From: Reticulitermes speratus
Lineage: Eukaryota > Arthropoda > Insecta > Blattodea > Rhinotermitidae
NCBI GenBank assembly: GCA_021186555.1
Contig: JAJKFL010000011.1
Span: 6,330,501 to 6,394,500, forward strand
Direction of reading: 5' to 3'
DNA length: 64,000 nucleotides
Shown here: piece by piece, positions 54,594 to 64,000 of the stretch
Position numbering within the stretch: the first letter of the stretch is position 1
Layout: the number at the start of each line of letters is the position of its first letter
Notes under the pieces: model-generated
Databases searched by the model: none
Seen by the model: only the letters and a program-made list of their open reading frames with translations
What the model was told of the DNA's origin: nothing
Position numbers and translations under genes: made by a program

Positions 54594-54640
54594 CCCCGAC
54601 ATATTTCGATGCCCTAGTGTATTATCTTCTGGAGGGAAAA
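54594..54640 (-). ncRNA. ribozyme-like motif, strongly decayed
   Basis: Minus strand: CUCCAGAAGAUAAU, then GCAUCGAAAUAUGUCGGGG. Only GAAGAU and CGAAA-UAUGU remain. Confidence 0.2.
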
Positions 54641-54778
54641 CAATGCTAAATTCTTCAATATGAAACAGGCACAAACGACATATGAGTGCAAGAACACAAA
54701 ATAAATATTCTTAGTTCCCCCCCCCCCCTGAACATGTGTTCTATCATTTGTGTACAGTTGGTTCTCAATATACATCAA

Positions 54779-54812
54779 TGTACACGTACACGTACACGTA
54801 CACGTACACGGT
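54779..54812. repeat. (TACACG)n tract
   Basis: Five to six hexamers starting after caatg. Confidence 0.95.
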
Positions 54813-54814
54813 GT

Positions 54815-55480
54815 GGACAGTGTTAAATCGTAGGAACATGTTCAATATATGAGGAACTACTAGCTTCCCACGAAAGACTTCACTCCTGGAGTTGTTTATT
54901 TTTTTTTTTTTGAAATTATTTTGGTTTATTAGCATATCAAATATACTCGTACAGACCAAGAAAGTACCTTATAAACGTTATACACCAGTCGTTCCCAACA
55001 CCAACTGCCAGCTATCTTGAGTTCTGGCTTAATTCTAGAGTTCAATATTTTACCCAATCAGCTTCGTATCTGTAGTGAAAATTATCACACCACAAAAAAA
55101 CACCACCATCTCCTAGGGCCTTAAAGCAATCTATGCCTCGGGCGCTTGTGCTTGTATTTTTTATACATTAGTTTCAAGCTGGAATGAGTGTAGTTTCCAA
55201 TGGTTGGTTCAGGGGTTGTTGTGATGTATGCACCTAGAGTGGGAGTTCGTTAGATTATATACAGGTGGATGCCAAAACAACGCATGTCGATCTAATAAAC
55301 AAATTAATGCAGTGTTTTAGTAAATAAATAATTTAACAATTTATATGAAAAATATGAGAGCAATACAGTTGTGGTACTGTACAATAGGTGTCTATTGATG
55401 GTGTATGTTGATGTAAATAAACTTTAGGATGTGTTTCAGTGGAAGACAGAAGATCTTAGGCAGCGTAATTTGGGTCTAAT
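54815..55480. other. unannotated stretch
   Basis: Nothing recognised. Confidence 0.3.
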
Positions 55481-55493
55481 CAATAACCATATT

Positions 55494-55752
55494 GTTCGAT
55501 TCCCGATGGTGTCATTGGAATTTTTCATTGACATAATCCTTTCGGTCGCGCTATGGCCCTGGGGTCGACTCAGCCTCTAACAGAAATGAGTACCAGAAAT
55601 CTTTCCTGGGGGAGGGGGGGTAAAGCCGGCCGGTGCGTAGGGCTGACAACCTTACCACCTTCATATGCCGATTGTCTAGAAATCAGGGAGCCTCAACCTT
55701 CTGGAACCCTAAGGGCCTGTCCAGGCCTGTAATGGGATTGCTTTACCTTTAC
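55494..55752 (+). mobile_element. SINE-D, copy 6 (5'-truncated)
   Basis: Starts at box B (gttcgattcccgatggtgtc). Target duplication caataaccatatt / caataaccttatt (55481-55493 and 55753-55765). Confidence 0.92.
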
Positions 55753-55769
55753 CAATAACCTTATTACTG

Positions 55770-57460
55770 CTTTTGTTATAATGGCTTCTGGTGTAATTTC
55801 ACCTTATAAATCGGCCGGAGCGTGATGTCAGCTGTCTCTAGCGGAGTGAGCTCAATTAACTTACTAATCAGTGTTACGGTCAAACAGCTTCTCGTGGTTC
55901 AGGTAGCAAGAGGAGTGACGTGTGACGTCTTACCTCCATGTCGCCATCGTCCTTTGTGATTTCTTATTTTTTATTCTTTCGAGCGAGACGGCGCGGTCGC
56001 AGCGCCTACACTGTATTCGGGGAGTTTGCACTTCGAACCTTGGACATCTTTCGGCTATCCTGAAGGAAAGTGTGTCATGATTTCTTTCATATTATCCACG
56101 AGAACGACTTGTTGTAACTTAACATTATTCCATCGCATCCTCCTTCCATATCCTTACCTGCTTTCTGTTGATTATCTTATCGTCTAAACCCAATGATCGA
56201 TAGGTTTCACCAATTCAGTTGCAATAGTATCTTTACATACGCCAAAAATAAAGCTATATACAGACGCACATATAAGAAACTCAACACAAAATTATTTGCC
56301 AACAGGTAATCGTCCCTTCCTTGCACATTTCCATTTTGGTTTTTATTTAAAGAAACCTACTGTCAAATGTCCATTAATTACTGTTATCTAAAAACCACGA
56401 AATAAGCTTTAGACTATCAATGTAATACCGAATACAGTTCAACAAGACTGTTTTATTACTCAAACAAAAAATTTTGTTTTTATAAAGTACTACATGTTTC
56501 GTCTCGATTGTTTTTGTAATAAAATAATTATTTTTGACCATATTCTCTATAATATGAATAATTTATGAAGCATAACCAGCTGTCTTCCATTGATATCAAG
56601 TTCTTGTTATTCCTGCATGATGCAACACGTTTCTTTCACAGATCAGGCTGGCGTGGCGGTAAATGTGCAGACTTGTTTTGGGAAGTTCCGGTTTCGAATC
56701 TCGGTAGGAACATAGGCTATGCCTTCCGGCTAATGGCAACGATCGCTTCCTTCTAAATCCATTCCAATTCAGCGTTCACCCATCCGTCGATACGGGAGGC
56801 CCGTAGTCTGAGATGAGATCGTCGTAAAAACGAACCAACAAGCAAGTTCTCTTCCACTGATATTCTCAAACACGACGTAAATCGAGACAGGATTAGTGCC
56901 GCTGCGAAGCGTAACACATCATGCGTAACGAACATGTCAGCTTTGTAGCTCAGGAAGTGCAGTCTCCTTAATACCAAAGGTCACTGCTCGCTTGTTCTGA
57001 CTTTCCATATTTTCAACAAAACAGGGAGAGGCGCTTCGTGTTCCAAATGACGAATGTGCGTGTAGCTAAATACGCCATGTTGCTGACTGATAGAAACATC
57101 TCTAACGTATTCACAGGAGAAAAGAACTTGTTCTTCTCCTCAAGAGTAAAGTTCTTTTTTTTCAGATGCTAATTTATTTACATGAAGTCTACATCTAGGT
57201 TAAGTTTGTACCACTTACCAGTAGAGGAAGCACATTGACTTCAGCTGATGAGTCTTGCTTTCACGTGTAATTATACATAGATAATTGTCTGCTTGTGGAC
57301 CATTTGTGATAGACGTGGGTGTGAGTCAACAAAAACAGTGGATATTCTGTGCCAGTGACCTTGCAGTCTTTCTTGCCCGCATCTGACGCTACAGTGCTGC
57401 GCTCTCTACATGTCTGCCTAAGTTTCACTTGTAGGCTACTTTGTTTAAATACGCTGTCTC
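55770..57460. other. unannotated stretch
   Basis: A half ribozyme-like motif (minus strand GACGAAACAUGUAGUA, about 56485-56505). Nothing else recognised; no ORF with support. Confidence 0.3.
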
Positions 57461-57474
57461 TAAATCAGGCAATA

Positions 57475-57753
57475 GGCCGTGCCATGGCTCAGGCGGTTAG
57501 TTGCCGGCCTTTCACCGTGGAGGCCCGGGTTCTATCCCGAGTCAGTCTATGTGGGATTGGTGGTGGAGAAAGTGGCACTGGGACAGGTTTTTCTCCGAAT
57601 ACTTCGGTTTTCCCCTGTCAGTTTCATTCCACCGGTGCTCCATTAAAATGTAAAAACAGAAGAACATCATCTTCATCACAGGGTTGCACAATAAGCCGTC
57701 AAGGCTGCGGTGCGTCCGTAACATCTGCTGCGGGGAACTTCAATAAAAAAAAC
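57475..57753 (+). mobile_element. SINE-A, copy 6 (full length)
   Basis: ggccgtgccatggctcaggc head to caataaaaaaaac tail; exact duplication tcaggcaata (57465-57474 and 57754-57763). Confidence 0.95.
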
Positions 57754-57982
57754 TCAGGCAATATAGCTTCGAATAATTGGGTGATAGCCAGTTATAAGCT
57801 AAATAAATAGATGTGGTTTCAGCTTAATTTATTATCTCGTTTTACCTGGACGGACTGAAGAAGGCCACGGAAAAACGTAATCCTATAGCGTCGATAGTAT
57901 TAATAATAGTGCGTAGTGTGTGGCTAGCAGTGACACGGAAAGTACAACTGGTAGAATCAACGAAAATTTATTCCATCAACGT

Positions 57983-58278
57983 GGTGGCGCAGTTGGTTGA
58001 GGCAATGCGCTACAAGCCGGAAGATCGCAAGTTTGATTACTGATGGGGTCATTGGGATTTTTCATTGACTTAATCCTTCCGGCCGCACTCTGGTCCTGAG
58101 GTCGACTCAGCCTCTAAGAGAAATGAGTAGCAGGGATATTTCCTGAGGGGTAAAGGCCGCCAGTACATAGGGCTGATAATCTTACCACCTTCATGAGCCG
58201 ATTGCCTTGAAATCTTGGGCCTCAACTTCCTGGAACCCTAGGGGCTTGTCCAGGCCTGTAATGGGTTTGCTTTTTATT
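57983..58278 (+). mobile_element. SINE-D, copy 7 (diverged)
   Basis: cgtggtggcgcagttggttg head, weakened box B (gcaagtttgattactgatgg), standard body and ggcctgtaatgggtttgctt end. Confidence 0.85.
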
Positions 58279-58523
58279 GTTTTTTTTATTTATGACTAAT
58301 ATTTTCGCACGGAAGGTAGAAGTCAATTTTGTGAGGTAGCCAAAAGGTCATGGTCGTTATTTTAATGTTTGCAGAAGAACAAAGTGTTTGAACTGGACTG
58401 TGAGTAGAATGCTGTTTTTTAATTTAGAAATCATCCATTCCGTGCATTGGGACCAAATTTCTCCTTTATAAAACCGACATATGCACATCTAACCTACATA
58501 ACAATACAACTATTTGTTTAGTG

Positions 58524-58558
58524 CTACACATTTCGGCGGTGTTCCGTCATCTTCAGGA
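58524..58558 (-). ncRNA. hammerhead-ribozyme-like motif, site 14
   Basis: Minus strand: CUGAAGA, U, stem II GACGG/CCGCC (one mismatch), GAAAUGUGUA. Stem I is poorly conserved. Confidence 0.4.
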
Positions 58559-58715
58559 AATCTGTACACCAATATTTAAAACTCACTAAAATGTAACAAA
58601 TTACAGCATTAATACATATTATATTTACTTATTTCTGCTGTTAAATTTAGAAGTGTAAGATCTCATAAACTGTAGTCAAAATTATATATTCCTGGTATAA
58701 ATATAATACAACAGT

Positions 58716-58942
58716 GAGGTAAAGCAATCCCATTACAGACCTGGACAAGCCCTTAGGTTTCCAGGAGGTTGAGGCTCCCAGATTTCTAGACAATCGGCAC
58801 ATGAAGGTGGTAAGGTTGTCAGCCCTACGCACCGGCCGCCTTTACCCCCCAGGAAATATTCATGGTACCATTTCTGTTAGAGGCTGAGTCGACCCCAGGG
58901 CCATAGTGCGACCGAAACGATTATGTCAATGAAAAATTCCAG
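58716..58942 (-). mobile_element. SINE-D, copy 8 (5'-truncated)
   Basis: Exact 13-bp target duplication ataatacaacagt (58703-58715 and 58943-58955); inserted in the foldback element. Confidence 0.93.
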
Positions 58943-59229
58943 ATAATACAACAGTAATAGTCTGCATGTAACATCATGGTGATTTCAGAAGTTAAATTAA
59001 AAATTATATCTTGTAAAATGTTGTTAAACGTCTATATGTTTCGGTCTAGTATACATTTTTACGTATCGTCATTTTATACAAGTAACTAATATGGTTCTTG
59101 ATCCATTATGGATATTATTCCTGTATTGTATGTCGTTGTGCTGTGTGTAGGACGCAGAGTTCCGCCGAAACATGTAGGAGTAAACAAAATTTATATTGTT
59201 ATGCATAGTAGATGTGCGTATGATGGTTT

Positions 59230-60290
59230 CATAAATGGGCAATTCTTTTTTTAAATTTCGGAATAACTTACTCATTGAAATTGCTTTAAAACTGCGGCTG
59301 CTTTCATTTCTGTAATTCTCCAGTGCCTTAATATTCTATTCACCACACAACAGCGGGTGGAACCTGAAGCTAGAAACTCACCTCCGTCTCGTGTCAAGGA
59401 CGAAACTCCGTGGATCTCTTACAACAATATACAGTGTTAAATCCGTGGATCTGTAACCTAATTTTTACGGGAATTTAAAATTCACATATCATTAAGTTAC
59501 AATTAGTAATTTGAAATATAGATAGGATAAAAACATGTGTAATTATTACATCAATGTAATTGCATATGAAAATTTTTGAATTATTCTATATATCGTAGAG
59601 CCTCTTGGAGATTAGGCAGTCGACTCTCATTCATCATCCCGAAATTGTTTGAGATTAGGCAGTATAGGAAGACACCACCTTCGGTCTCGGTTCCCTTATG
59701 CTGCCATCCACTCTACAACAGGTGCATCGCCGCATTGTTTATAGGCGGGTCGCCAGGCCGACCACAGTTTCTATCCGAACTGACATTTTTATACATTGCT
59801 TTCTAAAGCGATGGCTGTTAAAGCACCCCATGACCACCGATCAATTTAACTAACAGTTGTGTCTGATTTAATGGCCATGCCTCTACTGAAAGGATCTACG
59901 TTGGAATTTTTTAAAGGGAAATATGTTTTGTGATTACTGACTTTTGTGTCGTCGTGCTCTTGTTCATAAAGTTCTTGAAATAAATTAGTTAGTACTTGTT
60001 CCGTTACGAGCATGATTAAGGACATACGTCCATTTGGTATGCAATGACTGTATATCGTAACTTATGAGAGTTACTCTCAGGGCACAAACGTGGCTACAAT
60101 TGGAGACTTAAGCGCAACTGACCGTCATTACTGCTTGTAGCAAAGCGTTCCGGCTGAAGTTCGTGATAACCGCCTTCATATAGCCTAAACTTATGGTTCT
60201 AAAACATTATTTTGTTAATGTTACATTGTGATGACGTAGCTTTGTATTTGGAGGATAAATTGATTTTAGTTTCTGATTAATTTGTAGACA
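59230..60290. other. unannotated stretch
   Basis: A short direct repeat (gagattaggcag, 59609 and 59651). Nothing else recognised. Confidence 0.3.
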
Positions 60291-60295
60291 ATAGG

Positions 60296-60446
60296 TACCG
60301 GGTCATTTCCGCGGGTAAAGCGGCCGGGGCGTGGCGTTGACCACCCACCCCCCATCTAGCGCCGAGATTAAAGAAAGAGTAGAGCTATACCTCTACTCCC
60401 CCTTTAGGCCTTCGTGGCCTGTTATAGGGAGAGCTTTACCTTTATT
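60296..60446 (+). mobile_element. SINE-C, copy 10 (3' half)
   Basis: gcgggtaaagcggccggggc, ttaaagaaagagtagagcta, ccttcgtggcctgttatagg, ctttaccttta. Confidence 0.85.
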
Positions 60447-60569
60447 AAAATGTCGACATGTGCAAATTGTTGTCCTTGTACAACGACTTACAAAAATTTC
60501 AAAGGTTTATCGCTTGCTGTTATAGGCGTAAATTTGTTAAAAACTAGAAGTAATATATATAGTGAGTAA

Positions 60570-60620
60570 GTATAGTAGTAGTATAGTATAGTTAGTAGTA
60601 GTAGTAGTAGTAGAGTGGTA

Positions 60621-60665
<45 letters not shown>

Positions 60666-60666
60666 C
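60570..60666. repeat. (TAG)n microsatellite
   Basis: Interrupted trinucleotide array. Confidence 0.95.
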
Positions 60667-61106
60667 TGCAATAGTAGCCCTATTTCTTTCATGCATCGGC
60701 AGCTTTACCAGGAATGAACCCTTTACACATTGAGTAGGAGGTCGCGTGTTCCCCAGAACTTATCCTGACTCTCTGGAGAACAGAAAATCTCTCGTCCACT
60801 TGCCGGGAATCGAGCAACGATTCCTCAGACGTCCATCAAATAGCCTAACCACTATACCGACTGATACATTGCGTGTCAACTGTTTTACTGATGTATTGCT
60901 CCTAGAGATAAACTTATTTTACCTATATACACATTTTTGCACAGTAAATTTGCTTACCTTTGTTCCACCGGCCCACAACTTTCCCCATTACGTCAAAATA
61001 AAATGTTGTAAGTTGTAAACTTAATATTATTACATTCCGTACATTTTAACTTATATTTAAAGTCCGACACATGTACAATTTAATCACATTAATTGTGTAT
61101 TTTCAC

Positions 61107-61152
61107 TGTCCTTCATGTTTCGAACCCTTAATTTGTGTTCATCTTCAGGGAC
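61107..61152 (-). ncRNA. hammerhead-ribozyme-like motif, site 15
   Basis: Minus strand: GUCC, CUGAAGA, U, stem II GAAC/GUUC with extended loop, GAAAC, AUGA, A, GGAC pairing with GUCC. The UH before the junction reads GAA instead of GUA. Confidence 0.5.
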
Positions 61153-61321
61153 ACATTATCTAAAATCGCACACTAGTTACACCAACTGGCACAATTGTTT
61201 ACATTCATGTAAAACAATTGTAAACAATAGATAAACAATCGCACATAGTTTATACACATAACTGGACACAATTGTTTACATTCATTAAAATGTGCCATGA
61301 AAGTGTACATTTTAGATAATG

Positions 61322-61366
61322 TGTCCCTGAAGATAACCCAAATTAAGGGTTCGAAACATGAAGGAC
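61322..61366 (+). ncRNA. hammerhead-ribozyme-like motif, site 16
   Basis: Plus-strand twin: GUGUCC, CUGAAGA, U, stem II AACCC/GGGUU, CGAAAC, AUGAA, GGACA. Same GAA junction as site 15, so the change predates or was copied between arms. Confidence 0.5.
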
Positions 61367-61434
61367 AGTAAAATACATAATTAATGTGATTAAATTGTAC
61401 ATTTGTCGGACTTTAAATATAAAGTTGTAAGTTG

Positions 61435-61754
61435 CGCCGTAACATATACTTCCCATGAGTTATGATGCTAGTAATTCCAGGCCCAGATTTACCATTGCGA
61501 TTTCTCTATTACCTTGAGCCCGATGGTAGATGTGCCCTTTAAATTCAACACGTGTTAAGCACAAACCGCCCATTTCCAGTAACTCTTATCCACACTTCAT
61601 TCAGCATTTCCACCATGTCATAGCCTTCCTCGGTTATAATAAGCTACGGCTCGACGTGAGGCAGCTTGAATCCGGCAGAGGAAAGGAATTCTTTACTTCT
61701 TCAAAATATGCAGACCTTCTTTGGGGCTCACGACCTTTCTATTCATTGGGTTCC
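61435..61754. other. unannotated stretch
   Basis: Nothing recognised. Confidence 0.3.
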
Positions 61755-62205
61755 ACAGCCTCTTTCGTTAGGGATAAAGCGGCTGAGGCATGAAGCTAAC
61801 CATTCACATGCATCTAGTGCTGACGTAAATAATGTAAAGCGATCCCATTACAGGCCTTTTAGTGTTCCTGGAAGTTGTAGCTCCCAGATTTGTACACAAT
61901 CGGCACATGAAGGTGGTAAGGTTGTCAGCCCTACACACCAGCCGCCTTTACCTCCCTGGAAATACTCCTGTTACTCATTTCTGTTAGAGGCTGAGTCGAC
62001 CCCAGGGCCATAGTGCGACCGAAAGGATTATGTGAATGAAAAATTCCAATGACACGATAGGGAATCGAACCCGCGAACTTCCGGCTTGTAGAGCAGTGCC
62101 TCAACCAACTGTGCCACCGTGTGCCCCGACGTAAATAATGAGTGGAACTATACCACCATTCCCCCAAACGCCTTCATAAAGTGTTCTAGGACAACTTGAG
62201 CTATA
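61755..62205 (+). mobile_element. SINE-C, copy 11, split by SINE-D
   Basis: Left part 61755-61834 (taaagcggctgaggcatgaa, catctagtgctgacgtaaat) and right part 62128-62205 (gtaaataatgagtggaacta, ccttcataaagtgttctagg) are one SINE-C interrupted by an oppositely oriented SINE-D. Confidence 0.8.
61835..62127 (-). mobile_element. SINE-D, copy 9 (full length, nested)
   Basis: Exact 13-bp target duplication gacgtaaataatg (61822-61834 and 62128-62140). Head ggggcacacggtggcacagt, intact box B. Confidence 0.95.
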
Positions 62206-62359
62206 ACCTATAACCATTCTTCTGACTCGCACAATTACTGCTATGCTGATATTTTTTCCTTCCGTAAATTTTACTAAAAAAAATCCGCCATAAGTAAAAG
62301 TAACTAAATTTGTAAAGAAATTTAGTAAGTCTGTTTTAACAAACTGCATACAGCAGCAT

Positions 62360-62645
62360 CCTTCTTGAGAAGTTTCTAGTTCGTTATCCAGTCAACAAAT
62401 TCCCCGCATTTTATGGAAACCAAATTTCCATTACTGCCTTCACAGGAGCTCTCCTTTTTTTCCCTGTCCTGAGCTACATGAATCCAGTCTAACAGATCTC
62501 AACCCGTCTCCGTAAGATCCATTTTAATATCATCCTCCCAACTACGCCTCGATTATCCAAGCGGTTTCCTTTCTCAAGTTTCCCTACGAAAACTCTGAAG
62601 GAATTTCTCTTCTCTCTGTGGCCCACTCAGCTCATCCCCCTTGAT
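62360..62645 (-). pseudogene. LINE 3' end, GHVAR-type tail (copy 8)
   Basis: Minus strand: gggccacagagagaagagaa, gggaaacttgagaaaggaaa, gggaggatgatattaaaatg, gtaatggaaatttggtttcc, catgtagctcaggacaggg. Coding frames broken. Confidence 0.75.
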
Positions 62646-64000
62646 ATGCTGAACCGAATAATATTTAACGAGGTTCCAAGTGTACAATTTTCTGCATTTT
62701 TCTGTACTCTCGTTGTATTATAACTGTTTTGCTTATTCTGAATTATAATTTCTATTTTAAAGTTTATCTGAACCCAGCCCGATTTACAGTAAACCTGTTT
62801 TTTTTAAAGTTATTTATTCCAAGAAGTATTAAAGTTTTTACAAGGAAAAGTTAAAAAATGTTTCCCATAACCAATTTAAATAACTTTGAGGACATTAAAC
62901 GAAGGTAAATAGGGGTACAGGTAAATAACATTAGGTAAAAATGAAAAAAAAAACACAATGATGGTGAGCTGGTTACAACAAAATGTTTTTTTGGCCTTTT
63001 ATGATTATATTTTCCATACATAGAATTCAGGTCGTCTTAAGGTGTAACTCCCGATTTGTTGAACCAGTGCGTTAGGGTGGGATGGACAGTGAGCGAAAAA
63101 TTTGACTGCGAGTCTTAAATGTGTTCAATATTAAGAATATCGTGTAATATGTACCTGTTTAGCACAGACAGGTTTACAGGGTGATTTTGTCCACATTGGC
63201 ACATACCTCTGTGATCCGTGTTAAAATTCACATGACTACACATGTGCAAGAAACGAAATTGAAGTATGAGAGCTCTCTGCAATAAATATTGCACTCAGAA
63301 GTACCGTGTCGTCGGATGGATAACTTTTCAAGTTTCTCAGGTCCAGTCAAAGATGGGAGGAATCTCAACGCGAGAGATTCATTGGGGTCACGAACTCTCT
63401 AACACTCCGCGTAGTAGCTTATATATCATAGATAAATGAACATAGGTATAAACACCACGTACGCTAAATAGAAGCCATTTACAAAAGAACACACAGACCA
63501 AAGTAGAAAATTACACTAAAAAGGGGCGGAGAATGCGGGTTTATTAAGTTCTGGTTGTGAAGTCTTATTGGAAGATCCCATACGTGAAAGAAGCAGGCTT
63601 ATTTCAGAAAGTAATTGTAGGAAACGTAGTTGGATTATCTATTGATCTTGTTCATGAGAGTGTGGCCGTGTGTAAGGACATAATTTGCTACAGTCGAGTA
63701 GCGGAGCTTAAATTATTTTAATGCTACTGAGTATAATGTAAAAGCTTATAATGAGAAATAACATTTTATGAACTGAAAAGCGGTAAATTTCTTTTGGTAA
63801 TTGTAAGATGTTTAAAAATCGATATAATGTCTTATTAAAAGTTTTAGAAATCAACATAAGCGCTATATATGTTGGTTTCTGAAACTGTTAATTAGTTATC
63901 AAGATGCACGGTGAATACAAAGTGAAATAATGTCTTATTAATTTAATGACACTGAATAAATCCGTTTAAATGTGACAGATTTCAACTATTTGGGAATCGT
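62646..64000. other. unannotated stretch to the window edge
   Basis: No repeat family, splice-supported exon or protein recognised. Confidence 0.3.

Larger units (their letters stand above)
58477..59228. mobile_element. foldback Penelope-like element, 58.5 kb, with SINE-D inside
   Basis: Left end tgcacatctaacctacataa and right end complement (ttgttatgcatagtagatgt) form inverted arms; a ribozyme-like site lies at 58524-58558 (minus) and a half site at 59160-59182 (plus, CCGCCGAAACAUGUAGGAG). A SINE-D at 58716-58942 expands the centre. Confidence 0.5.
61016..61423. mobile_element. foldback Penelope-like element, 61.0 kb
   Basis: Palindrome 61051-61421 with two outward ribozyme-like sites, a 35-nt unpaired extension (61016-61050) at the left, and an exact 11-bp target duplication gttgtaagttg (61005-61015 and 61424-61434). 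Complete non-autonomous copy; no coding sequence. Confidence 0.8.

Noticed and set aside
57349-57810. 153-codon ORF
   Set aside because: Most of it is SINE-A sequence plus flanks; not a gene.

Overview
The window looks like intergenic and intronic DNA from a large, repeat-rich insect genome. It is AT-rich, has no bacterial-style gene packing, and carries four interspersed tRNA-derived SINE families, several decayed non-LTR retrotransposon (LINE) lineages, TA-flanked mariner-type MITEs, hAT-type elements with 8-bp target duplications, and many microsatellites. The repeat repertoire reminds me of blattodean (cockroach or termite) genomes; that assignment is inference from recall, not proven here. 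No complete conventional gene is visible.

Region 1 (1 to about 5,150): part of a minus-strand gene built from short coiled-coil exons. Five exons (78 to 96 nt) each have a consensus acceptor and donor, a length divisible by three, and only one open frame. Three lie in a tandem array of about 620-bp units. The introns of the units are nearly identical, yet the exons differ strongly and every changed codon is an amino-acid replacement. This is the most unusual gene-level signal in the window.

Region 2 (about 6.4 to 18 kb): SINEs, palindromic MITEs, a LINE 3' end and short tandem arrays.

Regions 3 to 5 (about 19 to 62 kb): nested mobile elements. The standout is a set of foldback elements at about 19.6, 36.9, 48.7, 51.7, 58.5 and 61.0 kb, plus solo copies at about 8.6, 20.8, 23.9, 30.3, 41.4 and 49.5 kb. 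They carry a hammerhead-ribozyme-like core (CUGANGA, hairpin, GAAA, very short palindromic stem, UA, with a closing stem I). Three of the palindromes also have an unpaired extension of about 31 to 35 nt on one side and a 9 to 16-bp target duplication. Together this is the architecture known for Penelope-like elements. Two further element families, with GGGAC and GGAG stem II hairpins, share the same ribozyme-like layout.

LINE remnants fall into at least three lineages, all 5'-truncated: one ending in a GHVAR-type tail, one in an IGHILRRN-type tail together with a reverse-transcriptase fragment, and one with a CCHC knuckle after a GHNTLRRHL-type motif. They are plausible sources of the machinery that moved the SINEs. 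Nesting (SINE in SINE, SINE in foldback element, hAT in foldback element, foldback element in LINE) gives a relative insertion history.
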